The notes: generated by a model not told the origin, from the letters alone. Shown: positions 9,408 through 18,190, counted from the first letter of the stretch. The stretch is 64,000 bases of DNA from Parahaliea aestuarii (GCF_008064635.1 NZ_VRYZ01000009.1:62001-126000), one strand, 5' to 3'. Numbers and translations: made by a program.

Positions 9408-11024
9408 TCAGCGCGATCCCGTACCCTCTTTGAGTTTATCGACAATGCCCTCAAGATTGAACGAGCCCGGCTTCTGGCTGGGAGGGAACTTGATGAAAGT
9501 CTGCGCGAATTTTGCGGCCATCTGCTGCATCGGCACGATGACGTACGGACGATCAAGGAACCAGTCGTTGTAGGTGTTGGAGTTGTGCTGGGCCTTCTCG
9601 AAAGGATCGCGCCGCAGGTTGAAGAGCAGAGGTACCCTCAGTTCAGTAAAGGGCTCGCGCCAGACTTCAAAGGCAAAGGCCCGGTTTTCCAGGAATACCG
9701 CTTTCCAGTCGCCAAGTCGGATGGCTACCGGTGCCCCGTCATCGTTGAAGTACCAGAATTCCTTGCGCGGCGAAGCCTGGTAACTCTCGGTAGGTGTTTT
9801 GTAGCTATCCGCGTTAGACAGGTAGTCGAGCATGTTGTACCCGTCGATGTGGTTCTTGTAATTCCGGCCAATGGCTTTGTAGCCGTCCAGAAGATCCTCT
9901 TTGATGTCCGTTTTACCTGCTGCAGCAGCGAAAGTGGGCAGCCAGTCTTCATGAGCCACGATCCCGTTGACCGTCACGCCAGCCGGGAAACGACCGGGCC
10001 ACCGAACGAAGGCCGGCACGCGATATGCGCCTTCCCAGTTGGAGTTCTTTTCGCTGCGGAAGGGAGTGGTACCGGCATCTGGCCACGAGTTGTAGTGCGG
10101 GCCGTTGTCAGTGGAGTACTGAACGATTGTGTTGTTGGCGATGCCGAGTTCGTCCAGGAGGTCAAGCAACTCGCCGACATGCATGTCGTGCTCGACCATA
10201 CCGTCAGAGTACTCGTCGGAATTCGGGCCAGCGAGGTTCTTGTGTTCGTCCTTGACGTGGGTACGGAAGTGCATGCGTGTTCCGTTCCACCAGCAGAAGA
10301 AGGGCTCGCCAGTCTTGACCTTGTCTCTTATGAACTCCTTGGCAGCGGCGAGGGTTTCCTCGTCGATCGTTTCCATGCGCTTCTTGGTCAGTGGGCCGGT
10401 GTCTTCAATGGTCTGTTTGCCATTCTTGCTGACCGTGCTCTTGATCACGCCACGCGGGCCGTAGGTCTCCAGAAAAGTCTTGCCGCTGGGCAGGACATAG
10501 TCAGAGGGGTAGTCGCGGTTCTCGGGTTCTTCCGAGGCATTGAGGTGATAGAGCGGGCCAAAGAACACATCGAAGCCGTGGTTGGTCGGTAGATGCTCAT
10601 CCCGATCGCCCTGATGGTTCTTGCCGAACTGACCGGTAGCGTAGCCCAGTGACTTCATCACGCCAGCGATAGTGATGTCGCTTTCCTGCCAACCCTGTGC
10701 AGCGCCGGGCAAGCCGACCTTGGTCATACCCGAGCGAACCGGGACCGCCCCGCTCAGGAATGCAGCGCGACCAGCGGTACAGGACTGCTGCCCGTAGTAG
10801 TCGGTGAAGCTGATGCCCTCCCGGGCAATTCGATCGATGCCGGGGGTGTTGTAACCCATCATCCCGCGGTTGTTGTGGCTGATATTCCAGGTGCCGATGT
10901 CGTCTCCCCAGATTACCAGGACATTCGGCTTCTGACTTTGGGCCTGAGCGATGCCGGCAAATGCCAGCGCGAAAAATGCGCAGGGCAGAAGCAGAAGCTT
11001 CAATAGCTGTTCTTTCCCTTTCAT
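9408..11024 (-). CDS. Exported sulfatase (arylsulfatase A-like)
   Basis: A 538-residue S1-family sulfatase that would hydrolyse a sulfate ester. Signal peptide residues are about 1-29 (ending GIAQAQ), so it is periplasmic or secreted. The metal pair Asp41-Asp42 (WGDDIGTW), the maturation motif C82-T-A-G-R86 (Cys becomes formylglycine), KNHQGD, and the downstream STDNGPH metal motif are all present, so it looks active. The maturation enzyme is not in the window. Its substrate is unknown: no polysaccharide lyase or glycosidase is adjacent. It lies inside the proposed tRNA-bounded islet. Confidence 0.92.
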   Translation of the reverse strand: MKGKEQLLKLLLLPCAFFALAFAGIAQAQSQKPNVLVIWGDDIGTWNISHNNRGMMGYNTPGIDRIAREGISFTDYYGQQSCTAGRAAFLSGAVPVRSGMTKVGLPGAAQGWQESDITIAGVMKSLGYATGQFGKNHQGDRDEHLPTNHGFDVFFGPLYHLNASEEPENRDYPSDYVLPSGKTFLETYGPRGVIKSTVSKNGKQTIEDTGPLTKKRMETIDEETLAAAKEFIRDKVKTGEPFFCWWNGTRMHFRTHVKDEHKNLAGPNSDEYSDGMVEHDMHVGELLDLLDELGIANNTIVQYSTDNGPHYNSWPDAGTTPFRSEKNSNWEGAYRVPAFVRWPGRFPAGVTVNGIVAHEDWLPTFAAAAGKTDIKEDLLDGYKAIGRNYKNHIDGYNMLDYLSNADSYKTPTESYQASPRKEFWYFNDDGAPVAIRLGDWKAVFLENRAFAFEVWREPFTELRVPLLFNLRRDPFEKAQHNSNTYNDWFLDRPYVIVPMQQMAAKFAQTFIKFPPSQKPGSFNLEGIVDKLKEGTGSR

Positions 11025-11225
11025 AGAAACTGTCTCCTTGTAGACGTGCTAGGTATGTATAGCACATTTCCGTGACAGAGAGCTTATGTCTCGCGTGTGC
11101 AGTGGCGGGGCAGTAACAGAATTCTTAATCAGTTACTGCCTATACCCCGAACGAGGGGTGTCCGTGTTAGATTTCATGGCACATGCAGTGACCTATAATC
11201 GGTTCACCAGACCCAAAGGTGCCCT

Positions 11226-11645
11226 ATGTCTGCTGCGGACAACCTTGAAACCATTCGCCACTATTTTGATGTCGTCACCGGTAAGCGCCAGGATCGCGAA
11301 CTTGCGTCGTTTATGGCGGATGATGTCGTGTGGACCGTGCCGCAATCCAACCCGGATATAACGCCCAATCCCCGCGTAGGAAAAGCGGCAGTCATGGATT
11401 TGCTGGGCGCAGGGGTCACCATCTATCAGCCTGGCTCGATGACCGTGGAGCTTGAAAACCTGTTTGGCGATGACAAGCAGGTGGCGGCGCAATTTACCCT
11501 GCATGCGACCCTGGCCAACGGGCGTGACTACCACAACCGGTATGCCTTTATCTTCGCCCTGCGTGAAGGCTTGGTTGTCGGCGTATGGGAGTACCTGGAT
11601 ACCTTGTATCAGATGGAGCGCGGGGCTTTTGACGGGCGCGAGTGA
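11226..11645 (+). CDS. SnoaL-like / NTF2-fold protein
   Basis: A 139-residue protein with the pattern of the SnoaL/ketosteroid-isomerase superfamily: an N-terminal helix (DNLETIRHYFDVVTG), then ASFMADDVVWTVPQS, a central VAAQFTLHATLANGRDYHNRYAF strand block and a final WEYLDT. Members are isomerases, cyclases or binding proteins with a cone-shaped pocket; no specific reaction can be assigned. It is divergent from the sulfatase across a 200-bp gap that holds no other clear feature. It lies just upstream of the higBA relic. Confidence 0.75.
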   Translation: MSAADNLETIRHYFDVVTGKRQDRELASFMADDVVWTVPQSNPDITPNPRVGKAAVMDLLGAGVTIYQPGSMTVELENLFGDDKQVAAQFTLHATLANGRDYHNRYAFIFALREGLVVGVWEYLDTLYQMERGAFDGRE

Positions 11646-11690
11646 TTGCTTGCTGGCTGTCGGGTGTTGAATTGGAGGGGATGTTGAGCC

Positions 11691-11738
11691 AACAGTACTT
11701 ACGCACAGTACGACAAGATTGACGTGCAAACTATTTAG
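11691..11738 (+). pseudogene. higB: Relic C-terminus of a HigB-family mRNA interferase toxin
   Basis: The frame between the in-frame stop at 11685-11687 and the TAG at 11736-11738 encodes ANSTYAQYDKIDVQTI. Residues YAQYDKIDVQTI closely match the usual HigB ending (GTHAxYDxIDxxTI). The catalytic body of the toxin (about 80 residues) is missing, so the gene is dead. It is followed 29 bp later by the matching HigA N-terminus, the normal gene order. Confidence 0.7.
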
Positions 11739-11767
11739 TTCCCGTTGTTGGTGGGAGAGGTAAAGCC

Positions 11768-11806
11768 ATGGACATCAAGCCAGTTAAAACGGAGGCGGAT
11801 TACTGG
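11768..11806 (+). pseudogene. higA: Relic N-terminus of a HigA-family antitoxin
   Basis: After a good ribosome site (GGGAGAGGTAAAGCC), ATG begins MDIKPVKTEADYW, the conserved start of HigA antitoxins partnered with HigB (MDIxPIxTEADY). After about residue 13 the similarity ends abruptly. The frame continues as unrelated low-quality sequence to a stop near 11910, and the helix-turn-helix domain is absent. I see nothing else recognisable between here and 11949. Confidence 0.7.
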
Positions 11807-11949
11807 CGCGTATCAAGAAGCCAAAGCCCCTGCACGCCGGGATTACCTTGCGCCCGGTCACGACCAGCAGGATCAGCGCGATATTGCGCGTTTCGTAGGC
11901 TCCCGGTAGGGTAGGGCGAGTCAGTGAAAATTCGCCAAGGGTCTCGAAT

Positions 11950-12720
11950 ATGGCCAATGAACCCCTTGCCGGCCCCTGCCCCTGTGGCAGCGGAGCCGCG
12001 TTTATCCGGTGTTGTGGCCAGCTCGATCCGCGTATCTGGGGTGAGGCTGCACCGGGGCGCCTGAGTGAGACGCTGACGACTCCCCGCTGGTCCCATCTCC
12101 TGGCCCAGGAACCAGAGTGCGAGTTCCGCGGTGAGGCCCTGCCGCGGGGTATCCTGGTACGCGACATGGCAGGCGAGCGGGACTGGCAGCGGGTAGCCGC
12201 CGCGATGGTAGCCGAGAGCCATGCGCAACCCGCACGGGTGGTGGCCGGTGACAATGATTTGCGCAAAACCGCCTGGCGGGAGACCGAGCTGGTCGAGCAG
12301 GGGGCGTACGCTGACGAAGTGCTCAACCTGGTGCGCAGAATCTATCGCGACTACGCCGAACCGTTCTATCACTGCCGCCTGCGTTCGCTGGAATCACCGC
12401 ATATCCTGCGCTACAGCAGCGGTAGTTATTACCGCCCCCACGCCGACAGTGACCAGCTCAATCCGGATACCGGGCGCTGGGAAAAGACCCTGGACCGGGA
12501 CCTCAGCCTGTTGCTTTACCTGGATGAAGACTACGAGGGCGGGGAACTGGTATTCCCCAATCTCGATTTCGAGATCCGGCCCTGCGCCGGCATGCTGTTG
12601 ATGTTTCCCTCGGACTTTCGCTACCTGCACGGCGTGCGACCCGTGAGCCGCGGGCAACGGCACGCTGTGGTGAGCTGGTGTGCATTGCAGGGGCCGAGAA
12701 AGCAGCGGGTCGCCAGTTGA
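11950..12720 (+). CDS. SEC-C motif / prolyl 4-hydroxylase-like 2-oxoglutarate-Fe(II) dioxygenase
   Basis: A 256-residue protein. Residues 9-23 form a SEC-C-like zinc motif (PCPCGSG...CCG: Cys10, Cys12, Cys21, Cys22). The C-terminal half is a P4Hc-type dioxygenase with iron ligands His164-x-Asp166 (YRPHADSD) and His227 (YLHGVRPV) and 2-oxoglutarate-binding arginines shortly after (Arg234/Arg237). Such enzymes hydroxylate a protein residue or small molecule; the SEC-C unit hints at a protein or ribosome partner, which is inference. The ATG at 11950 directly precedes the zinc motif. Long open frames on the opposite strand here are shadows. Confidence 0.82.
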   Translation: MANEPLAGPCPCGSGAAFIRCCGQLDPRIWGEAAPGRLSETLTTPRWSHLLAQEPECEFRGEALPRGILVRDMAGERDWQRVAAAMVAESHAQPARVVAGDNDLRKTAWRETELVEQGAYADEVLNLVRRIYRDYAEPFYHCRLRSLESPHILRYSSGSYYRPHADSDQLNPDTGRWEKTLDRDLSLLLYLDEDYEGGELVFPNLDFEIRPCAGMLLMFPSDFRYLHGVRPVSRGQRHAVVSWCALQGPRKQRVAS

Positions 12721-12804
12721 CAATTCCGCACGCCAAATCCCCCACCCGCCTATGAAAGCTGGCGGGTCGATGCATAGAAAAAACTGATAAAAAACAAAGG
12801 GATG

Positions 12805-12881
12805 TGGTGGGCCCAGAAGGACTTGAACCTTCGACCTGCCGATTATGAGTCGGATGCTCTAACCAACTGAGCTATGGGCCC
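12805..12881 (-). tRNA. tRNA with CAT anticodon (Ile2 with lysidine, or elongator Met)
   Basis: The minus strand reads GGGCCCATAGCTCAGTTGG..., with D-arm, anticodon stem CCGA/TCGG around loop CTCATAA (anticodon CAT), T-arm GAAGG-TTCAAGT-CCTTC, acceptor TGGGCCC and encoded CCA. The total is 77 nt. The acceptor pairs perfectly. CAT can mean elongator Met or the tilS-modified tRNA-Ile2. The GGGCCC acceptor resembles Ile2 types, but I cannot settle this by eye. Downstream on the minus strand are T-rich runs (12774-12796) that could aid termination. Confidence 0.93.
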
Positions 12882-12999
12882 CGGGTGCCGTTGGACCGGC
12901 GAAGAGGGCGCGATTATAGCGGACAAATCCGGGTGAAGCACGACCCTCCGGGCAGGGCTGATATCGACTGAAACCTGTTCCCTGAAAACCGGGAGTTTG

Positions 13000-15000
13000 C
13001 TACGGGTTGGCTACCGGAATCTCGTCCAGGTAGCCCCAGGGTTCCAGCGCGATGAATTGCGGGCCGTTCCAGAGGATGATGGGCAGTGGCTCGGGATTGA
13101 CGTAGCCCTCGAAGGTGCTGTCCAGGAAGGTGTCGGAGGGCTGTGCTTCGAAGACCTTTAACTCGGCAAACATCACATTGCGGTCGTACTTGAGCAGGTC
13201 GGCAACCTCTTCCCAGTAGACGAAATCGTTGGCCTCCATCCAGCCTGGCAACGGTCGTGTGGTGAGCATGTCATCGTCTGCGGGCAGGGCAATGTCCACG
13301 TCGAGGGCAATGCCTTCCTCCATGTCCTCCAGCAGTATGCGGATACGCTGGTCGTCGATACGGTAGCTGAAGTCGGGGTTTGGCTCTTCGATCAACAGGA
13401 ACAGGGAGGACGGGTCGAGGAAGTTGAAATCCTCGCCGGGGTTCTGGTCCTGCCAGTCCGTGTAGCGTTCCAATGCGATAACCGGATCGAAACCGCCTGC
13501 CGTGGACTGTGCTTCGAGCACGCTGAACCGTGGCCGGGGGTCCTCCTCGGCCGGGTTTATCACGTAGGTAGACCATTCCGCCCGGAAACTGTCGAGATTC
13601 TGTCCCGAGGCTTCATAGACATTGAGCGACACCGCGTACACGGCCTCACATTGTTCGGGGTAGAAGCGGATCCTGGCCAGCTCGAAGCTCTCGGGCAGGA
13701 AGGCCTGTTTGAAATCCGCTACCCGCTCCTCCGGAATCTCGTAGTTGATGAAGATGGCCTTTGGCTCGGGCTTCAGAGAGAAGAACAGCCTTGGCTTTTC
13801 CGCACCCGCGAAGACCGCCAGGCCATGGTACAGGTCGGCAACCGCATAGTGCAGCGTGGCGAGTGCGGGCACCGACAGGCCGAGATTGGCCCCGGCTCTG
13901 TAGAGCTGTGCGTACACACTGTCGGGCGACTGGCCCGCCAGTACCTGGCCACTGAGGCAGGTAAACAACTCGGAGCCGCTGCCGGCCGCATCCGCTCCTG
14001 CCTGGCACTGGGCGTCGGTGACGGTGGCAACCGCCTCATTGAGGGGCTGCACCATGTATTCGGTGGTCCCGCTCGCCACCAGTACCTGCGCCAGTTCTTC
14101 GGTGTAAGCCAGCCACGGCACGTTACCGCTTACCCGCACCGTCTCCGGGTTGATAGCGGTGAAAGGCGAGCTGACTGAACTGCCGTCATAGTAGTAGGCC
14201 GAGCGCAGGCCGCCTGGTCCAAGGGTGCGCTCGCCGGCGTTCAGAAAAGCCTCGGAAAGAAAAACTTCACCACTCGCGCTGGCGCTGTCCAGCGGAACGG
14301 CAATCGCCAGCCCGATGGCCGGGCCATTGAGGGACACTTCCAGGCTCGACGCGGTTTGGGTCACCTGCAGGTCACTGCCTGTTTCGATACGGGCTTCCAG
14401 CAGATCCAGTCCCGCTGCGGCAGCGGCTTTGTCAAAACGGTACAGGCGCGGCGTCGGGTCGCCGTTCTCGCTGACGAAAGTCTTCCACTCAATGCGCGCG
14501 CCTTCACTGGCCCGGGAGGCGTTACCGATGTCCGCCAGCAGGTAATAGCGGGACGCATCGGGGGCGGGCGTGGCGGGGAGTGAGGCCCGGGCCAGAGCGA
14601 GCCCGGCGGGCAAGTCGATCTCCAGCGCAAACGCACCGGCATCGCCCTCGCCGATTGTCCATACCAGCAGGGCCCGGTCATCCACATTCAGGGCGAATAC
14701 CGGCGGCTCTTTGCCGGAGATGGTGGTTTGCTGCAGCGCGGCGTTTATCTGGCTGCCGCCAAAAATGGCGTTGCGAATGGACTGCAGGGTCGCCTTTTTC
14801 TCTTTCGTAATCGCCAGCGGCGGCAGGGTCGATGGGTCGAACGGGTTGACCACGGGGACATCAGACGCCTCACAGAAGGCGCTTGCCTCCGGCCCGGATG
14901 TACCGCCGCTCCTTGAGGACCCGTCACTGCAGGCGGTCATGGCCAGCGCGGTGGCAATGACGATGGCAGCTTGTCGGAGTTCACATTTGCCGAGATTCAT
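13000..15000 (-). CDS. Large lipoprotein of unknown function
   Basis: A 666-residue protein that I do not recognise. The N-terminus has a signal sequence with a lipobox (ALAMTAC, lipid-anchored Cys24) followed by a Ser/Gly linker, so it is probably anchored in a membrane and faces the periplasm or the outside. The rest is acidic and rich in beta-prone sequence, with no transmembrane helices or catalytic motif that I can see. Cys residues are few. It begins close to, and divergent from, the SulP transporter. It could be a surface-binding or scaffold protein, but nothing in the sequence proves this. Confidence 0.75.
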   Translation of the reverse strand: MNLGKCELRQAAIVIATALAMTACSDGSSRSGGTSGPEASAFCEASDVPVVNPFDPSTLPPLAITKEKKATLQSIRNAIFGGSQINAALQQTTISGKEPPVFALNVDDRALLVWTIGEGDAGAFALEIDLPAGLALARASLPATPAPDASRYYLLADIGNASRASEGARIEWKTFVSENGDPTPRLYRFDKAAAAAGLDLLEARIETGSDLQVTQTASSLEVSLNGPAIGLAIAVPLDSASASGEVFLSEAFLNAGERTLGPGGLRSAYYYDGSSVSSPFTAINPETVRVSGNVPWLAYTEELAQVLVASGTTEYMVQPLNEAVATVTDAQCQAGADAAGSGSELFTCLSGQVLAGQSPDSVYAQLYRAGANLGLSVPALATLHYAVADLYHGLAVFAGAEKPRLFFSLKPEPKAIFINYEIPEERVADFKQAFLPESFELARIRFYPEQCEAVYAVSLNVYEASGQNLDSFRAEWSTYVINPAEEDPRPRFSVLEAQSTAGGFDPVIALERYTDWQDQNPGEDFNFLDPSSLFLLIEEPNPDFSYRIDDQRIRILLEDMEEGIALDVDIALPADDDMLTTRPLPGWMEANDFVYWEEVADLLKYDRNVMFAELKVFEAQPSDTFLDSTFEGYVNPEPLPIILWNGPQFIALEPWGYLDEIPVANP

Positions 15001-15293
15001 GCCAACCAGAACGTATGTGAGATAGGTGAGTATACGGCCAGTAGCAGGAAGTGGATTGGCGGGCCGGGAAAGGCCTGGATCCTCGACCGGTCGACAGTTT
15101 CACCGGGCAGTGCGGCCACCTCCTGTAAAACTTTTTCGAAAATTCTGGGCATAAGTCCGGTCATTCGCCGCTTTCCCTGTTGAGTGGCCAGGGACGGCTG
15201 CTTCCCAGTGCGCATCACTGGCTGATTCAGGATGAACGCCACCGCGCGATAGCCCGGTATGGCACTGTTCGAAGGGAGTTCGACACCGGGTAT

Positions 15294-17531
15294 GTGCAAG
15301 TGGAATCACTAGGACCAAAGATCGTTTCCGAAATTGAGGGCCGGCGCTCGGGGCGTCTGGCGGATATCACCGGCGGGCTCACCGCGTCGTTTGTCACCCT
15401 GCCCAAGGCAATGGCCTATGGCGCTCTGGTGTTTGTGCCGCTGGGGCCGGACTACGTGGCCACCGGCCTGATGGCGGGCATTATCTCCCTGGCCTTTGGC
15501 AACCTGCTGAGCTTCCGCGGCGGCAGCCCGATTGTCATCAATAGTACGCTGTCGCTGGCGTCGCTGATGCTGGCTGCGCTGTTGGCGGGTTTGCTGGAGC
15601 GCCTGGCGAACCTGCCGGCAGAGGCGCGGCAATCCCTCGCGCTGTCACTCTTGTTCCTCACGATTTTTCTGGCCGGTTTTTTCCAGGTGCTGGCGGGGCT
15701 GGTGAAGTTCGGTGGACTCTCGCGGCTGATACCCAGGCAGGTGATTTCGGGCCTGATCAATGGCGTGTCTGTGCTGATATTCCTGTCCCAGCTGCCGGTA
15801 TTGCTGGGTATGCCCGTGGGAGCATCGCTGCTGGACTGGTCCTCCGAAGGCGGCGGGTGGGCGCCCTGGAATTTACTGGTCGGCGCGATCACCATCCTGG
15901 GCATCGTTGCCGGGAAGCGTCTGCCGGGGCCGGTACCGCCGGTGTTCACTGGCATCGGCTTGGGCTGCGCTACCTTCTATCTCGTGCAGTACCTCACGGG
16001 TGTCGCGCCCGGGCCGTTGTTGGGGAAGCTGGAGAGCGGTCTGCCCACGCCGGCGACGGGATTGGCATTCCTTCGCCTGGCGCCCGACTTTGCCGGCCAG
16101 TTGCTGTATGTGTTGCCCTATGCCCTTGGCTTGGCGGGGGTATTGTCGCTGTGGAGCTTGCTGTTCATGGCCTCGGGGGACAATCGTCAGGGCGGGCGCA
16201 GTAACGGCAATGTCGAGCTGCTCAGCCAGGGGGCCAGCAATATGCTGCTGGCCTGTTTTGGCGGGGTCTCTGTGGCGGGCAACTCGAATACGCTGGTCAA
16301 CTACGATAACGGCGGCCGTACCCGGGTATCCCGGGTCAGCTGTGGCGTGTTTGCATTGGCGGTGCTGATGTTCCTGGGGCCGCTGATCTCGCATATCCCT
16401 GCCGTGCTGCTGGCGGGCGTGCTGGTGGTGTTTTCGGTGCAGGCCATCGATCCCTGGAGCCTGCGGATGGCGCGCATTGCCTTCGGCGGTGGTGTGGAGT
16501 CCCGCGAAGCCCTGCGCGATCTGTGCATTATGCTGCTGGTGCTGGGGATTTTGCTGGGGCTGGGTGTACTGGAGGCCGTCGCGGCGGGCATGGGAATTTC
16601 ACTGGCGCTGTTTCTTCTGCGTATGGGGCAGGAGATCATCCGTGGCGACAGCAATGGCACTGAAGTGAATTCAGGGGCCGTTCGCAGTCACCGGGAGCAG
16701 ATTCTGCTGAAGGCGCGCGGGCGGGCAATCCGGCTTATTGAAGTCGAGGGGGCCTTGTTCTTCGGCACGGCGGATACCGTGGCCGACCGCATCCGGCAGT
16801 GCGCAGAGCAGCGGGCCGAGTACCTTGTCCTCGATTTGCGGCGCATCACTGAAGTGGATGCTACCGGTGCCGAGATGCTGTCCAGGATGAACACCTATTG
16901 CCGGGAGGCTGGCCAGCGACTGTTGTTGAGTGGTGTCGACCTGCGCGAGTCCGACAATGCCTTCCTGCAGCGCATCGGCACCCTCGACAACTTTGAGGGG
17001 CATCACTTTGTCTATCTGAACGACGCATTGCGTTTCGCCGAGGACCAACTGCTGGCAAATGCTCTCGGGTCGGAGCGTTACCAGTCGGCAATCGCCTTTG
17101 CTGATTTTGGCCTGTGCCGGAAGCTGGAAGCGGCGGATGTCGAGGTACTCCGGGGCTATTTTCACCTAACCCATTACGCCGACGGTGAGGCGCTGTTCTT
17201 TGAGGATGGCGACGCCGATACCGTGTTTCTGCTGGCCAGCGGGCAGGTGGACGTGCGGGTCAGGGTTTCAAACAGCGCCGACAAGACGGTACAGAGCATC
17301 TGTCCGGGGTTCCTGTGCGGGGAGCTCGGCGTGCTGGAAAACCGCAAGCGCTACGGTACGGCTTATGCGCGGGGGGAGGTGCAATGCTACTGCATGACGC
17401 AGTCGAGCCTGTCGACGCTGCAGCGGCTAGCACCGGATGTGGCGTTCAAATTCCTGGCGGGCATGTCGACCGAACTCGCCGATCGCCTGGCGGCCAAATC
17501 CCGGGCGATGGCCAGCAAGCTCTACGTTTAG
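15294..17531 (+). CDS. SulP-family anion transporter with STAS and cyclic-nucleotide-binding domains
   Basis: About 745 residues. The membrane part (roughly 20-450) begins with DITGGLTASFVTLPKAMAYG, a SulP hallmark, and holds 10-14 helices. A STAS domain follows (about 465-570; LVLDLRRITEVDATGAEML), then a C-terminal cNMP-binding domain (about 600-735; YADGEALFFEDGDADTVFLLASGQVDV and FLCGELGVLENRKRYGTAYA). SulP proteins carry sulfate, bicarbonate or other anions; the extra domain suggests gating by cAMP or a similar ligand. I placed the start at GTG 15294 (AGGGAG upstream). A TTG at 15180 would add 38 residues without a ribosome site. It converges with tetR, 4 bp apart. Confidence 0.88.
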   Translation: MQVESLGPKIVSEIEGRRSGRLADITGGLTASFVTLPKAMAYGALVFVPLGPDYVATGLMAGIISLAFGNLLSFRGGSPIVINSTLSLASLMLAALLAGLLERLANLPAEARQSLALSLLFLTIFLAGFFQVLAGLVKFGGLSRLIPRQVISGLINGVSVLIFLSQLPVLLGMPVGASLLDWSSEGGGWAPWNLLVGAITILGIVAGKRLPGPVPPVFTGIGLGCATFYLVQYLTGVAPGPLLGKLESGLPTPATGLAFLRLAPDFAGQLLYVLPYALGLAGVLSLWSLLFMASGDNRQGGRSNGNVELLSQGASNMLLACFGGVSVAGNSNTLVNYDNGGRTRVSRVSCGVFALAVLMFLGPLISHIPAVLLAGVLVVFSVQAIDPWSLRMARIAFGGGVESREALRDLCIMLLVLGILLGLGVLEAVAAGMGISLALFLLRMGQEIIRGDSNGTEVNSGAVRSHREQILLKARGRAIRLIEVEGALFFGTADTVADRIRQCAEQRAEYLVLDLRRITEVDATGAEMLSRMNTYCREAGQRLLLSGVDLRESDNAFLQRIGTLDNFEGHHFVYLNDALRFAEDQLLANALGSERYQSAIAFADFGLCRKLEAADVEVLRGYFHLTHYADGEALFFEDGDADTVFLLASGQVDVRVRVSNSADKTVQSICPGFLCGELGVLENRKRYGTAYARGEVQCYCMTQSSLSTLQRLAPDVAFKFLAGMSTELADRLAAKSRAMASKLYV

Positions 17532-17535
17532 GCAT

Positions 17536-18165
17536 TCAGCTTTCCGGCTTTAACATGGCCCGGTTCCGGTTGGCCTCAATGCCGTCGATCAGGGTGTCGA
17601 TCACGAAGCGGTGGGTGTCGGTGTTATCGCCGGTGGCCACCAGGCGGTGGATGGCGGGGTAGCGGTCCTGCGGCAGCTGGCTGAAATCGGGCTCGGGGGC
17701 GGTATCCAGGCGCCTGGCCAGGCCGTCGAGGGCCAGGCCGATGGCGGCGGCGCTCACGGCCTTGATGGCGCATTGGGTCGACTCCAGGTCAAAGCCGTCC
17801 GCCTCGAAGGCCTTGATGCCGGCTTCCAGCGATTCCATGGCCCGCTCACCCTGGGCCGGGCCCTGCTGCAGCAGCTGGAAGGCGCCGGGATGCTCCAGGG
17901 CCAGCGCCTGTATCGCTTCCACAAAGCCCCGCGCCCATGCCTGCCAGCTGATCGCGCCGCACGGCAGTTCCGTTTCCGCCATCAGTGCCATCGCCATTTC
18001 CACCATTAACGCTTCCTTGGTGGGGATATGGTTGTAGAGAGAGGTGACGTGCACCCCCAGTACCTTGGCGATGCCGCGCAGGGTCACGGCGTGCAGGCCG
18101 CTCTTGTCGGCGATGCGGATGGCGGTGGCGACGATCTTTTCCCGGTTCAGTGGGGCCTTGGGCAC
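17536..18165 (-). CDS. TetR-family transcriptional repressor
   Basis: A 209-residue regulator. The N-terminal helix-turn-helix (about 8-55) reads NREKIVATAIRIADKSGLHAVTLRGIAKVLGVHVTSLYNHI in order, a standard TetR domain, and the C-terminal ligand domain is of the TetR_C type. I set the start at GTG 18165 because AAGGAG lies nine bases upstream; an upstream TTG at 18213 would fall inside the operator. Two 17-bp palindromes lie between it and the divergent serine hydrolase, so it probably represses both itself and that gene. The inducer is unknown. Confidence 0.9.
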   Translation of the reverse strand: MPKAPLNREKIVATAIRIADKSGLHAVTLRGIAKVLGVHVTSLYNHIPTKEALMVEMAMALMAETELPCGAISWQAWARGFVEAIQALALEHPGAFQLLQQGPAQGERAMESLEAGIKAFEADGFDLESTQCAIKAVSAAAIGLALDGLARRLDTAPEPDFSQLPQDRYPAIHRLVATGDNTDTHRFVIDTLIDGIEANRNRAMLKPES

Positions 18166-18190
18166 TGCGTGGTTCTCCTTGACAGTCTCA

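Noticed and set aside
9282-10592. 436-residue plus-strand open frame
   Set aside because: Antisense to the sulfatase, which has all its catalytic motifs and a signal peptide.
9270-11165. Short direct repeat CGAACGAGGGG(G)TGT on both sides of the sulfatase gene (near 9272 and 11149)
   Set aside because: Only about 15 bp with a gap and no insertion-sequence ends or transposase; could easily be chance.
11784-12372. Minus-strand open frames opposite the dioxygenase
   Set aside because: They overlap the SEC-C and P4H-coding region and have no recognisable domain.
12744-12767. ACCCGCC/GGCGGGT hairpin between the dioxygenase and the tRNA as a terminator
   Set aside because: A 7-bp stem with a 10-base loop and no U-run in either direction; too weak to call.
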